From Ignavibacteriaceae bacterium (GTDB taxonomy: Bacteria > Bacteroidota > Ignavibacteria > Ignavibacteriales > Ignavibacteriaceae), in the NCBI GenBank assembly GCA_008933765.1, contig WBUK01000016.1, positions 1-64,000 of the forward strand: a DNA stretch of 64,000 bases, in the 5' to 3' direction. Positions 34,254 through 42,063 of this stretch are shown here, in pieces. The notes beneath the pieces were generated by a model, which worked only from the letters and a program-made list of their open reading frames with translations, searched no databases and was not told where the DNA came from. The position numbers were made by a program, and so were the translations under genes. Each line of letters starts with the position of its first letter. Within the stretch, counting starts at the first letter, position 1.

Positions 34254-34410
34254 AAAAGTTGTGTAAAAAAAGTTGCGTAATACAGAAGCGCAAGAAAGGC
34301 TGTGTAATACAGCAACGAAAAACAGAGCTTTTTAGACGAAACAGAATAAAAGAAAATTTTCTGATAAAGATTGTGTAAGAAAATAAAAAAGACTCTCAAA
34401 AAATAAATCA

Positions 34411-34449
34411 AAAAAAGAGGCTGCCCCTAAAAAGCAGCCTCTTTTTTTT
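34411..34449 (+). terminator. Terminator after the PepSY-like gene
   Basis: AAAGAGGCTGC pairs with GCAGCCTCTTT over a 9-nt loop, followed by T residues. A partial echo (GCAGCCTCTTTCTTTTTT) recurs near 34527. Between the gene and this hairpin, 34247-34310 contains several copies of GTAAAAAAAGTTG- and GTAATACAG-like words repeating the gene end. Confidence 0.85.
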
Positions 34450-34569
34450 ATAGTTTACGCAGTTCGAGTAATATCTTTTTAGGTTCTAATACTGAATGCC
34501 AGACCACGCTTGAAAACCACCACCGAGCAGCCTCTTTCTTTTTTATTCTCGTTGGGGGTTGCACTTTTT

Positions 34570-34690
34570 CGCCAACCCCCTGGTTTTTCATCAACCCCGG
34601 GGGTTTTTCTGCAATCCCTGTAATTTTTCACCAACCCAGATGGTTTTTCGTTACCCAGATGTTTTTTCGCCAACTCCAGTGATTCTGCAA
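34570..34690. repeat. About 20-bp degenerate tandem repeat downstream of the S9 peptidase gene
   Basis: Six adjacent imperfect units of about 18-23 bp, each roughly CCAACCCNNGGTTTTTCG, fill the space after the S9 stop. Units touch each other without spacers. A leftward reading frame through them (34673-34479) translates to a repetitive peptide that is not credible as a gene. Confidence 0.7.
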
Positions 34691-34691
34691 A

Positions 34692-36755
34692 CTAAAAATT
34701 ATTCCTCCACATTTTTTTCGTATCGTAAGGGGCGGGGTCCCCACCGAGATATTTGTGGAACCACTCCAAATGTGCGTTATAATATAAGGGCATTCGTGTT
34801 AAATGCTGGGGCCAGTGGCTTGCGTCTTCCAAAATCACTAAGCGGGAGTCAATCCCCATTTTCTGAAGTGCAGTAAAATACTCCAAACTTTGGGTGTACG
34901 ACACTCTGAAATCAATAGTTCCTGTGACGATCAGCGTTGGTGTTCTGAAATCTTTCACATACTCTGAAGGGCTTTGAGTTCTGTAAAGGTCTGAAGTCCA
35001 GGGGGTGCCTTTTAAATCCCACTCGGGGAACCAAAGTTCTTCGGTAGAACCGTAGAACGAGGTCAGATTATAAATCCCCATCATAGAAGCAAAGCACTTA
35101 AAGCGGGTAGTTTTTGCCTGCAGCCAGTTCACCATATATCCGCCGAACGACCATCCCATAGCGCCAATTCTTGCCGTATCGACATAGGGGAGTGATTCAA
35201 TATAATCTGCCACATGGTGGATATCCTGCACAACTTTTCCTGTCCAGTCACCGGAAATGGCGGCTGTGTAATCCTGTCCGTAGCCGGTTGAGCCGTGCGG
35301 ATTTGGCATAACCAAAATGTAGCCGTATCCGGCGTAAAGTTGGTTATCGCCCCGGTAAGCATCCGCCCACTGGCTTTGAGGACCGCCATGGATATTGATA
35401 ACTACGGGGTATTTTTTAGCGGAATCGAACCCGTGTGGTTTCACTATCAGAACCTCCATTTTTTTTGAGTTTGCACCTTCAATGTAGTGGTGCTCAACGG
35501 GTCTGAAATCGACTTCATCGGTTAGTTCTTTGTTGTGGAATGTAAGTTGAGTTTCGGTGTTTGTGGTAAGATCGAACGAATAAATTTCAGCAGGCAGGTG
35601 GTTTAATCTGTAGTTGTAATAAATTTTTTTACCGTCACCTGAAATATCAAATCCGCCGAGAGTTCTTTTTGGTAAAATTTCTTCAATTTTCCGGGTCTCG
35701 ATGTTGATACGGAACAAAGGCATGTAGCTTGCCACTTCGCCGATGAAATAGATATGTTTTGAGTCGGGCGCCCATTTAATATCGTCCACCCAGTTATCGA
35801 AAGCTTCTGAAATCACCGTAATTTTCCCGGTGGCAAACTCATAAAGCGCAATTCTGAACCTGTCGGATTCGTAGCCGGGAATCACCTGCATTCTGTAGGC
35901 GAGCCATTTCCCGTCGGGTGAAACTGCGGGTTGCCCATCCCATGCTTTGTTTTGTTTGGTTAAATTTTTTAGGTTTTCGCCGTCCAGGTCAACCATCCAA
36001 AGGTCGGAATTGGTGGTTGATGCAATATCTTTCTCTCTGTTTGAGGCAAAAATCACAGCTTTTGAATCGCCTGAAAAGGTGAAATAGCCGGCACCACCAA
36101 GCGAGAAGACCGGCGAGTGATATTTACTGGGTGTAACATCGGTTAGTTTTTTTGTCTCGAGGTTATAAACAAAAATATGTGACCAAAGATCGTCTTCATA
36201 CTCATCCCAGTGGCGAACGAAGAGTTTGTCAGCAAGATGTGCCGAGATGGTTCCTTGATAGGTTTTTCTGAAGGTTACTTCGTTGCACTCATCATCTGCC
36301 CGGCACTCGTCATATACTTTTGCGGTGAAAGCAAGCTTTTTTCCGTCAGGTGATACTATCAGGTTATTCACCCCCATAGCGAACTCAAAAAGAAGAGTAA
36401 CCTTCCCGGTTTTAAGATTGAAACGGTTCACGGATTGTTTTTTATATCTTTTCCACACGAAGAAATAAGATTCCCCATCGGGAGCAAAAACGGGGTTAAC
36501 CCATGGTTGGAGTGCTCCGGCAACAACGGTATCTTCTCCGGTTTGCAGATTGATGGCGTTTAGCCTTGTACCGGAGTTGCTCGGGTTGAAGCTGTAATCC
36601 GTGTAGTTGTACAGCAACACATCCCCTTTGCTCGATACAACCGGTGCGCCGACACTTTTAACTCTGTATATATCGTCGAGTGTGAAAGCGCGTTTTTGCG
36701 AGAGGAGCGGAAAGGCTATGAAAAGTAATAACAGAAGATAAGTCAATTTTTTCAT
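34692..36755 (-). CDS. S9-family prolyl-oligopeptidase-type peptidase
   Basis: A 687-residue secreted serine peptidase with a signal peptide (KKLTYLLLLLFIAFPLLSQ). Residues about 25-400 form a beta-propeller of the Tol/DPP-type with repeated SPDGK blocks (VSPDGKKLAFTAKVY, VSPDGKWLAYRM). The alpha/beta-hydrolase domain carries the nucleophile in MGWSFGGYMVNW, the acid in VTGTIDFRVSY and the His in EDASHWPQH. It cleaves short peptides, in the dipeptidyl/acylaminoacyl peptidase branch. ATG at 36755; the HMA gene is divergent 79 bp away. Confidence 0.92.
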   Translation of the reverse strand: MKKLTYLLLLLFIAFPLLSQKRAFTLDDIYRVKSVGAPVVSSKGDVLLYNYTDYSFNPSNSGTRLNAINLQTGEDTVVAGALQPWVNPVFAPDGESYFFVWKRYKKQSVNRFNLKTGKVTLLFEFAMGVNNLIVSPDGKKLAFTAKVYDECRADDECNEVTFRKTYQGTISAHLADKLFVRHWDEYEDDLWSHIFVYNLETKKLTDVTPSKYHSPVFSLGGAGYFTFSGDSKAVIFASNREKDIASTTNSDLWMVDLDGENLKNLTKQNKAWDGQPAVSPDGKWLAYRMQVIPGYESDRFRIALYEFATGKITVISEAFDNWVDDIKWAPDSKHIYFIGEVASYMPLFRINIETRKIEEILPKRTLGGFDISGDGKKIYYNYRLNHLPAEIYSFDLTTNTETQLTFHNKELTDEVDFRPVEHHYIEGANSKKMEVLIVKPHGFDSAKKYPVVINIHGGPQSQWADAYRGDNQLYAGYGYILVMPNPHGSTGYGQDYTAAISGDWTGKVVQDIHHVADYIESLPYVDTARIGAMGWSFGGYMVNWLQAKTTRFKCFASMMGIYNLTSFYGSTEELWFPEWDLKGTPWTSDLYRTQSPSEYVKDFRTPTLIVTGTIDFRVSYTQSLEYFTALQKMGIDSRLVILEDASHWPQHLTRMPLYYNAHLEWFHKYLGGDPAPYDTKKMWRNNF

Positions 36756-36834
36756 GTAAATTACGGGTTGTTAAATAAATAATTATCAAAAAATCAAAAC
36801 AAAAATAAGCATTTAGGCTTAATCAGGAACAATT

Positions 36835-37053
36835 ATGAAAACGATAAAACTTAAGATTGACGGGATGAGCTGCCAACACTGCGTGAAAGCTGTTGAAGTG
36901 GAGCTTTCGGAACTTCATGTTAATGTACTTGGTGTTCAGATAGGAAGTGCTGAGGTGCGTTTTGACTCAGCCAAAGTAAAGCAAAGCGATATTGAAGACG
37001 CTGTTAAAAATGCGGGTTATTCCGTAGTTTCAGTTGAAGAGGTTGAAGGGTAG
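36835..37053 (+). CDS. Heavy-metal-associated (HMA) domain copper chaperone-like protein
   Basis: A 72-residue ferredoxin-fold protein with the metal site GMSCQHC (Cys pair near residues 13 and 16) in KLKIDGMSCQHCVKAVEVEL. It matches CopZ-like chaperones in length and pattern (VRFDSAKVKQSDIEDAVKNAGYSV). It would bind Cu(I) and hand it to a P-type ATPase, though none is in the window. A 282-bp gap with a duplicated gene-start region follows. Confidence 0.9.
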   Translation: MKTIKLKIDGMSCQHCVKAVEVELSELHVNVLGVQIGSAEVRFDSAKVKQSDIEDAVKNAGYSVVSVEEVEG

Positions 37054-37170
37054 CCCGGGTTGGGGTTTACGCTTTTTGCCGTTTTTCTTTCTGTTTTGTG
37101 GAAGGAAAGCGGGGATGAGTTACGGTTTGGAGTTTTTGGGTTTGGTTGTTTTGAAATGTTAGTTCCCATG

Positions 37171-37342
37171 TGTATGGTTATGGAAAAAAGCGAGCAACTT
37201 TTTGGTGCAAAACAGGAATGAGTAAGGACTTGAAGTATTTTGTGAGTGGTTGTGCTGAAAAGTTAACTCGCCTGCGTGTGGTTACGAAAAAAAATGAGCA
37301 ACTGTTTGGTACAGTAGGTGTTTTTGGAGTATTTTGTGAATA
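37171..37342 (+). repeat. Imperfect duplication of the 5' region of the 37336 gene
   Basis: 37171-37245 and about 37277-37340 share GTGNGGTTANG, GAGCAACTNTTTGGT and GTATTTTGTGA, 94-104 bp apart with a 10-bp length difference. Both copies contain a GTG after GTATTTT; only the right one (GGAG then GTG 37336) opens a long frame. Confidence 0.7.
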
Positions 37343-38859
37343 AATCGGATCAGTTTAAGAAGTTATTGCCGTTTTTCCCGGTTGTAGTTTTAACTTTTGT
37401 GCTTTTTTACGGCAGCGGATATGCCCAAACGAGGGAAGATTTTGTTGCCGGTTTTTTGGACAGGCTGCTCAGAAATCCGGCTGCACTTCGCTCTTATGTT
37501 GATAAAGAGTCTTTGGAACGCTCCGGGCGGTTTGGAATTGAATATTCCGATGTTACCGATAAAATTCTTGCCGATACCGAAATTCCGCGCAGAACACGGG
37601 ATTCCATTCTGCGCGGGCACACTGAGATGTTTCACAAAATCGAGAATCTGCCCGAGAGGTTCTACCGTGTGGAGGTTACAATTCCTTCAATTAATTATCG
37701 AAAATATTTTTATTTTGAAGATTTTAAGCTGATTGCGCCCTCCAAATATTTAACCTCCTACTGGACTGTTCGTGAAACGGGGTGGTTTCTCTTTTTTGTG
37801 AGGGAGAAGAACAGTTTCAACTCTTATACCGGGTATCAGTTAGAGCGGGCGATGAACGGGATTATGTCGCTGCTTGAGTACACGGATGAGGAGCGGGCAG
37901 AGTTAAAGCGGAAAAAACTGATTTATATAGTCGCTCTTAATGAACAAAATGTGGGGGAATTTACCGGTGTTGAAAGTAAGGGTGCTTTTTTGCCGGCGTG
38001 GGATGAAATGGTTACATGCACGCCCTTTAATTTGACAGTTTTAGCGGAACAGTTGTTGCGTTTTAAATTGAAGCGGATGGCTCTTCATTCGCCGAAGGTA
38101 TTTGAGGAGGGGTTTGAGGGTACGCTCGGCGGTATGCCCCCAAGAAGCTCAGGTTTAACCGCAAGACTTGGCTGGTTTGTGCAGCAACAGGGTTATCTGG
38201 ATATTGCAGACTTGGGGAAAGACAGCATTTGGAGTGAGACTGACCGCTCTTTTTCCTATCCGTTAGCGGCGGCTTACAACCATTTTCTGATAAACAAACT
38301 GGGAATTAAAGATTATCTGAGAATATTTTGGCGTTATAATTCGCCTGATTCAACTTTTTTAGATACTTCTTACGATAGTTTTGATTCTGTTTATTCGGTT
38401 AACGGATTGCCGTTTGCTGATGAGTTTCGTAATGAAGCAGCAGGGAAAGTATTTGAAAAAAATATTTTAACGGAGGATTTGAGTATCCCTACGGATTCGC
38501 TTCCGTTGTTGTTTGACGGCGAAAAAGTCCGGGTTTACGATGCCGGTGAGTATTTGTGGTTTCATACCTTAGGGGGTTCTTTTGCTCTGACCGAAACACC
38601 GGGCATAAATGACTACAAAAGCAGACTGTTCAAAGAGTTGCAACCTAACCGTGTTTATCAGGGTGAGAAATATTTAATACAAGTTTCAAGGGAAGATATA
38701 GTAATATACAACCTCTATTCCGATAAAATAATCGACGCCCACTACCGCTTTATCGACAAAACCCCAGTTGCCGGTGTCAGCGAGATCTACCGCTTCCGGG
38801 TGAAAAAATCCCTCTTCGAAGAAAACTTCAATGAGCTTAAGGCAGTGCAGTTTTTTTGA
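37336..38859 (+). CDS. Secreted protein, unknown function
   Basis: A 507-residue protein starting at GTG 37336 with GGAG six bases upstream (a longer frame from GTG 37318 is possible). The signal peptide is KLLPFFPVVVLTFVLFYGSGYAQ. The rest is periplasmic, with an N-terminal helical part and a middle section (HSPKVFEEGFEGTLGGMPPRSSG, LAAAYNHFLINKLGIKDYLRIFW) that resembles the layout of gluzincin-like peptidase domains, but no HExxH is present. Its C-terminus is beta-rich. No family is recognised. Signal, length and lack of membrane anchors point to a soluble periplasmic protein. Confidence 0.65.
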   Translation: MNKSDQFKKLLPFFPVVVLTFVLFYGSGYAQTREDFVAGFLDRLLRNPAALRSYVDKESLERSGRFGIEYSDVTDKILADTEIPRRTRDSILRGHTEMFHKIENLPERFYRVEVTIPSINYRKYFYFEDFKLIAPSKYLTSYWTVRETGWFLFFVREKNSFNSYTGYQLERAMNGIMSLLEYTDEERAELKRKKLIYIVALNEQNVGEFTGVESKGAFLPAWDEMVTCTPFNLTVLAEQLLRFKLKRMALHSPKVFEEGFEGTLGGMPPRSSGLTARLGWFVQQQGYLDIADLGKDSIWSETDRSFSYPLAAAYNHFLINKLGIKDYLRIFWRYNSPDSTFLDTSYDSFDSVYSVNGLPFADEFRNEAAGKVFEKNILTEDLSIPTDSLPLLFDGEKVRVYDAGEYLWFHTLGGSFALTETPGINDYKSRLFKELQPNRVYQGEKYLIQVSREDIVIYNLYSDKIIDAHYRFIDKTPVAGVSEIYRFRVKKSLFEENFNELKAVQFF

Positions 38860-38887
38860 GTTTTTTAAATTCTCATCTATTTAAGTA

Positions 38888-38918
38888 TTGTTTAATATTC
38901 AAAAATAATATAGCTTTG
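38888..38918 (+). promoter_or_regulatory. Candidate promoter for the HEPN-like gene
   Basis: TTG at 38888-38890, 20 nt, TAGCTTTG at 38911-38918: an exact TTG-N20-TAnnTTTG match. The leader of about 150 nt contains a small hairpin CCGGC-ATAAC-GCCGG at 38937-38951. Confidence 0.5.
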
Positions 38919-39073
38919 TTATTGGGATATAGTTTACCGGCATAACGCCGGATATTTCACCTCATTTATAACAAAATATGCACTATTTTTAATTCGGATC
39001 ACTAACAGAAAACTCATTAGATATTATTGGGTTGATCTATTTACACCAAACATAAAAACTATTAAAGGTAAAT

Positions 39074-39916
39074 ATGGCAAAAGGTAGAAAAGAAAAGGAT
39101 TTTTACAAATATATAATAGTCAATAATAAAGCCAAAATAACGCACTCGGACTATTATAAATCCCCAGCAAAGGCTTTTTTGGAATATACAGTGCTCGCAC
39201 ATGCTGCAGTCGAATATTGTATAAATAATTTCCCAAGAACTAAACATGCTCGATTTAATTCTGCAGGTGAAGCGAACCTTCGCCAAATTATTACCGCCTT
39301 TTTACCTGCTGTGATGGGACATTTTGAAACATATCAAAAAATGTTGTTTGCAGGTGTTTTTGATTTTACTATCCATTTAAAATTTTTTGATGTGAGGGAT
39401 TTTTTTAAAAGGCTTGAAAAACAAAATTTTGCTGTTGATGGTGGGATATTAGCAGCATACAGAGGAGAAAATGTAACTTCTGTGGGCGTTATTTTAGCTG
39501 ATAATCTTCCGGGGTGGCATAATCCGGTAATTGTTAATAACTACTTTAAAGCATTTGGTTTTTCAATAAATTTTTTCGATAAAGATGCCGGCGATAAACT
39601 AAAAATTCTATGGCAATTAAGACATTCAATTGTACACACCGGTTCAACTTTGACTCTTCCCGATTCGTATAAGGTACCAGAATTAAAAAGGTTTAGTGAA
39701 AAGAATTTTACTTTTGACAATAGATTTATAAGTGAAGTGGCAAGAAAGTTTCATCCTCTGGTTGATAATTCTACTAAAAGGATTGAAGAAAGTTTTCGAA
39801 AAACTATGAAAGACTCGTTAGAACCGGGAGTATTAGATAAAATCAATAAATTTTTTACAGTTGAATCACCAAATAATTCATGGTTTAATCGATCTTCTGA
39901 ATTAGATGTACAATGA
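39074..39916 (+). CDS. HEPN-like protein, putative ribonuclease
   Basis: A 280-residue cytosolic protein rich in Asn, Lys, Phe and Ile, from a visibly more AT-rich stretch than its neighbours. Near residue 183 it has QLRHSIVHTGSTLTLPD, where Arg183-x4-His188 matches the R-x4-6-H active motif of HEPN ribonucleases, followed by the Gly-x-Thr seen in the RiboL-PSP-type branch. The N-terminal helical part (AFLEYTVLAHAAVEYCINNF) fits the rest of an all-alpha fold. HEPN proteins are common in toxins and phage defence; no antitoxin or defence partner is adjacent. It converges on the cyclase gene. Family assignment is by motif only. Confidence 0.5.
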   Translation: MAKGRKEKDFYKYIIVNNKAKITHSDYYKSPAKAFLEYTVLAHAAVEYCINNFPRTKHARFNSAGEANLRQIITAFLPAVMGHFETYQKMLFAGVFDFTIHLKFFDVRDFFKRLEKQNFAVDGGILAAYRGENVTSVGVILADNLPGWHNPVIVNNYFKAFGFSINFFDKDAGDKLKILWQLRHSIVHTGSTLTLPDSYKVPELKRFSEKNFTFDNRFISEVARKFHPLVDNSTKRIEESFRKTMKDSLEPGVLDKINKFFTVESPNNSWFNRSSELDVQ

Positions 39917-40125
39917 TTGTCTAAACTGTGTGAAGTAAAAATAAGTGTTTCCCTTGTTTGGTACATCTAAAAATGAGATGCTGCAATTACTTTCAGATAG
40001 ATGTCTATTACACATAATAGTACTAATCTTGTGTTTGACAGTATTGAGAGCATTCTAAATTTGTTTGTCAAAAAAACAACTGGTACTTATGCCAAATAGT
40101 AATTTGAGTTGAAAACGAATCCTTA

Positions 40126-40737
40126 CTATTTCGTAGTTTTCAGAGTTAGGCGGCGGTATTTTACTAAGTTGCCGATGCCTCTGAATTTATCTTCGTAAAC
40201 TTTTCCTGTGTGTTCAAATTCGTCTAAGTTTTTTTCTGTTAGTTTATCGAAGAATTTTTCGCTGATAATGATGTTGTTAGGTCCACTTCTGTTCAACAAA
40301 CGGGAAGTAAGATCGATATCCAGGCCGTAGTAATCGAGGCGGTTTTGGATGAAACTTATCGGGTAAATATTCGAACAGTGGTGCACGGCAGCTTTTGTTT
40401 GCAGTACTAAATCGGGGTATTTATCGAGGAAGATGGTCATTCCGGTATATAACAGTTCTAAAATTCTGTCATAGTTTTCATCATCCATCGAGGCATCGGG
40501 GATGAAAATCATAAGTTCGTCACCGATTATTTTGACGAGGTTATTGTTGAAGATGGGGGAGATTTCCGCAATGGGTCTTAATGTGTTATAAAGCCGTATT
40601 ATCCATTGCTGGTAACTGCGATATTTAATTTCGGTGGAATTGACTACATCGACAAAAATGCAGACGCCCGAAATTGTTTCCAGTTTTTTAAAACTTCTTT
40701 CGGAAATCTCCAATTTACTATTTTTATAAAAAATCAT
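40126..40737 (-). CDS. Stand-alone class III nucleotidyl cyclase domain protein
   Basis: A 203-residue protein consisting of one cyclase homology domain. Metal-binding aspartates are Asp30 (CIFVDVVNST) and Asp73 (KIIGDELMIF); base-selecting residues fit Lys69 and Asp135, as in adenylate cyclases, and Arg146 fits the transition-state arginine. The usual Asn in VNxAxR is Asp142 here (YYGLDIDLTSRL). It may make cAMP or another cyclic nucleotide. It has no sensor domain. ATG 40737 with GGAAG upstream is preferred over GTG 40755. Single-domain cyclases also occur in Pycsar phage defence, but no membrane or TIR effector is beside it. Confidence 0.7.
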   Translation of the reverse strand: MIFYKNSKLEISERSFKKLETISGVCIFVDVVNSTEIKYRSYQQWIIRLYNTLRPIAEISPIFNNNLVKIIGDELMIFIPDASMDDENYDRILELLYTGMTIFLDKYPDLVLQTKAAVHHCSNIYPISFIQNRLDYYGLDIDLTSRLLNRSGPNNIIISEKFFDKLTEKNLDEFEHTGKVYEDKFRGIGNLVKYRRLTLKTTK

Positions 40738-41070
40738 ACGAAAACTTCCATGCACTATTTTCTTTATGATTCCATTTAATAATTAAGCAGAAAGAATTGT
40801 CGCAACAGAAAAAATTCCATTAAATGGAGAAAAGAACACCTTCAAACAGTAAGAATCAATTTTATAGACTTCTGTGAAGAAAGAAAAGATTCATTCAAAA
40901 CGCTTTAACATCTCCTATACCGGCATTAATCAGCCGTTGAACGCAAAGTTGTTACAAATTGCAGCGTTAAAATTTCATCTTTATTTCTTAAGTCCGGTTA
41001 AAAAGAGGGGGTGTATATCCCCGAAAAAATTCACAACTTATAGTTAATGCTTAGATCTCACGGTTTTTAA

Positions 41071-41151
41071 TTAATGCCAAAAATTGAAAGAGATTAATAA
41101 ATGCCAAAAATTGAAAACGAATAGTTAATGCCAAAAATTGAAAGAGAATAA
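41071..41151 (+). repeat. 27-bp tandem repeat, three copies, each a seven-codon mini-frame
   Basis: ATGCCAAAAATTGAAA starts at 41074, 41101 and 41128, exactly 27 bp apart. Each copy reads MPKIE plus two residues and then a stop (MPKIERD, MPKIENE, MPKIERE). No ribosome-binding site is evident. Confidence 0.85.
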
Positions 41152-41254
41152 GTACATTAAATTGTCTCTTTTTAACGCCTTCCCAAAAATACAACAATTT
41201 CCGGGATAAACCAATAAAAAAATCAAAAAAGTGATTAATAACACTTTTTGCGGA

Positions 41255-41271
41255 CTGATTAAGTTAATCAG
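41255..41271. promoter_or_regulatory. 17-bp perfect palindrome, possible operator
   Basis: CTGATTAAGTTAATCAG has two 8-bp arms around one central base. It lies about 115 bp upstream of the predicted cluster promoter and looks like a dimeric-regulator site. No regulator gene is adjacent. Confidence 0.4.
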
Positions 41272-41387
41272 GTGGCGGAGATTCTTCAAAAAATACTACA
41301 GACGAAAAAAACTCAATTTAGTTGTTAATGCTTTTCCGTACAGAGATGCACCTTAGGTAACAGACTTACACATGTAAACTATTCCAC

Positions 41388-41418
41388 TTGAGGGGGAAAA
41401 GCAACATCACTAATTTTG
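41388..41418 (+). promoter_or_regulatory. Candidate promoter of the virion gene cluster
   Basis: TTG at 41388-41390, 20 nt, TAATTTTG at 41411-41418: an exact TTG-N20-TAnnTTTG match, 195 bp upstream of the first virion-cluster gene. Host-type promoter rather than a phage-specific one, as far as can be seen. Confidence 0.55.
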
Positions 41419-41612
41419 CAGCGTAAAAGTTCGAAAGAAAAACAACACGGTTCGCACTATTAAAAAAAGCGGAATCAAAATCCGGAGGTATTTTTTAAGC
41501 ATAAAAATTGAAGAAACGCATAATGAAGAAAAGCATTATGGAAAGTTTTTCGATATTAAAAAGCAACAAAAAGCAGAACGAAAATTAAACAGAGCACAAG
41601 TTTGGGGAAAAG

Positions 41613-42020
41613 ATGAACGAAGAAGAAATGAAACAAATTTTTGATGAGTTAATAAAAGCTGCTTCTGAGGCACGGGCTGAAGAGATTCGGGCGGATATTG
41701 ACTCTACATTCGGGGCGGAAGACGCTTCGAACCTATTGATGGGGTGGGAGAAAGAAAATCCCGGTTACTTCGAAGTGCTGGCGAACGACCCCCCGGCTTT
41801 GGCAAATCAGTTGAAAAAATTCCGGCAAACAACCGAACTTCGCTCTGAATTGGAAAAAATGAGAAAAGAAACGGGGGAAGAAATCATAAAAAAAGTTAAA
41901 AACACACTGAAAAAAGTCGAAAAACTGCGCGCACCGGTTGAAACAGGTAACAGAAGCCGGAACACCGGCACGGGAGACACACGGCTTTTAAGAAATATTA
42001 TCAATTCATTAACCAATTAA
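41613..42020 (+). CDS. Small charged protein before the capsid gene, possible scaffold
   Basis: A 135-residue, mostly helical and highly charged protein (EEEMKQIFDELIKAASEARAEEIRAD) with a Lys/Glu-rich coiled stretch (ELEKMRKETGEEIIKKVKN) and a basic end. It lies directly before the major capsid-like gene, where podoviruses and siphoviruses usually encode a scaffold or assembly protein; that and its charge are the only reasons for the suggestion. No family is recognised. An internal GWEKENPGYFEVLANDPPALANQL segment is compact and could be a small folded part. The final codons are in a 33-bp tandem duplication. Confidence 0.45.
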   Translation: MNEEEMKQIFDELIKAASEARAEEIRADIDSTFGAEDASNLLMGWEKENPGYFEVLANDPPALANQLKKFRQTTELRSELEKMRKETGEEIIKKVKNTLKKVEKLRAPVETGNRSRNTGTGDTRLLRNIINSLTN

Positions 42021-42054
42021 ATAAGAAATATTATCAATTCATTAACCAATTAAA
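41989..42054 (+). repeat. Perfect 33-bp tandem duplication before the capsid gene
   Basis: Two identical adjacent 33-bp copies (41989-42021 and 42022-42054) start TAAGAAATATTATCAATTCA. The first contains the last codons and stop of the 41613 gene; the second ends 9 bp before the capsid ATG. Confidence 0.97.
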
Positions 42055-42063
42055 GAGGAAAAA

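Larger units (their letters stand above)
40738..41612. other. 875-bp non-coding leader region ahead of the virion gene cluster
   Basis: No credible gene of normal length is present. It holds, left to right: a 27-bp tandem repeat (41071-41151), an AT-rich terminator-like hairpin AAAAAGTG/CACTTTTT at 41226-41249, a 17-bp perfect palindrome at 41255-41271, a consensus-like promoter at 41388-41418, and a possible 21-codon frame at 41523-41588 (MKKSIMESFSILKSNKKQ...). A GGAGGT motif at 41483 is not followed by a usable start. Confidence 0.5.

Noticed and set aside
34479-34673. 64-codon minus-strand frame after the S9 gene
   Set aside because: It is a reading of the degenerate 20-bp array and terminator echo, with no start context or recognised product.
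38937-38951. CCGGC-ATAAC-GCCGG as a terminator of the 37336 gene
   Set aside because: The stem has only five pairs and no T run follows; it lies downstream of a good promoter, so a leader hairpin is as likely.
39074-40755. HEPN-like gene plus cyclase as one Pycsar- or CBASS-like operon
   Set aside because: The two genes converge rather than follow each other, no cyclic-nucleotide-binding or membrane effector is present, and the cyclase keeps adenine-type residues. They are reported separately.
41523-41588. 21-codon frame before the virion cluster as a gene
   Set aside because: Very short, no strong ribosome-binding site and no recognisable product; mentioned only as content of the leader.
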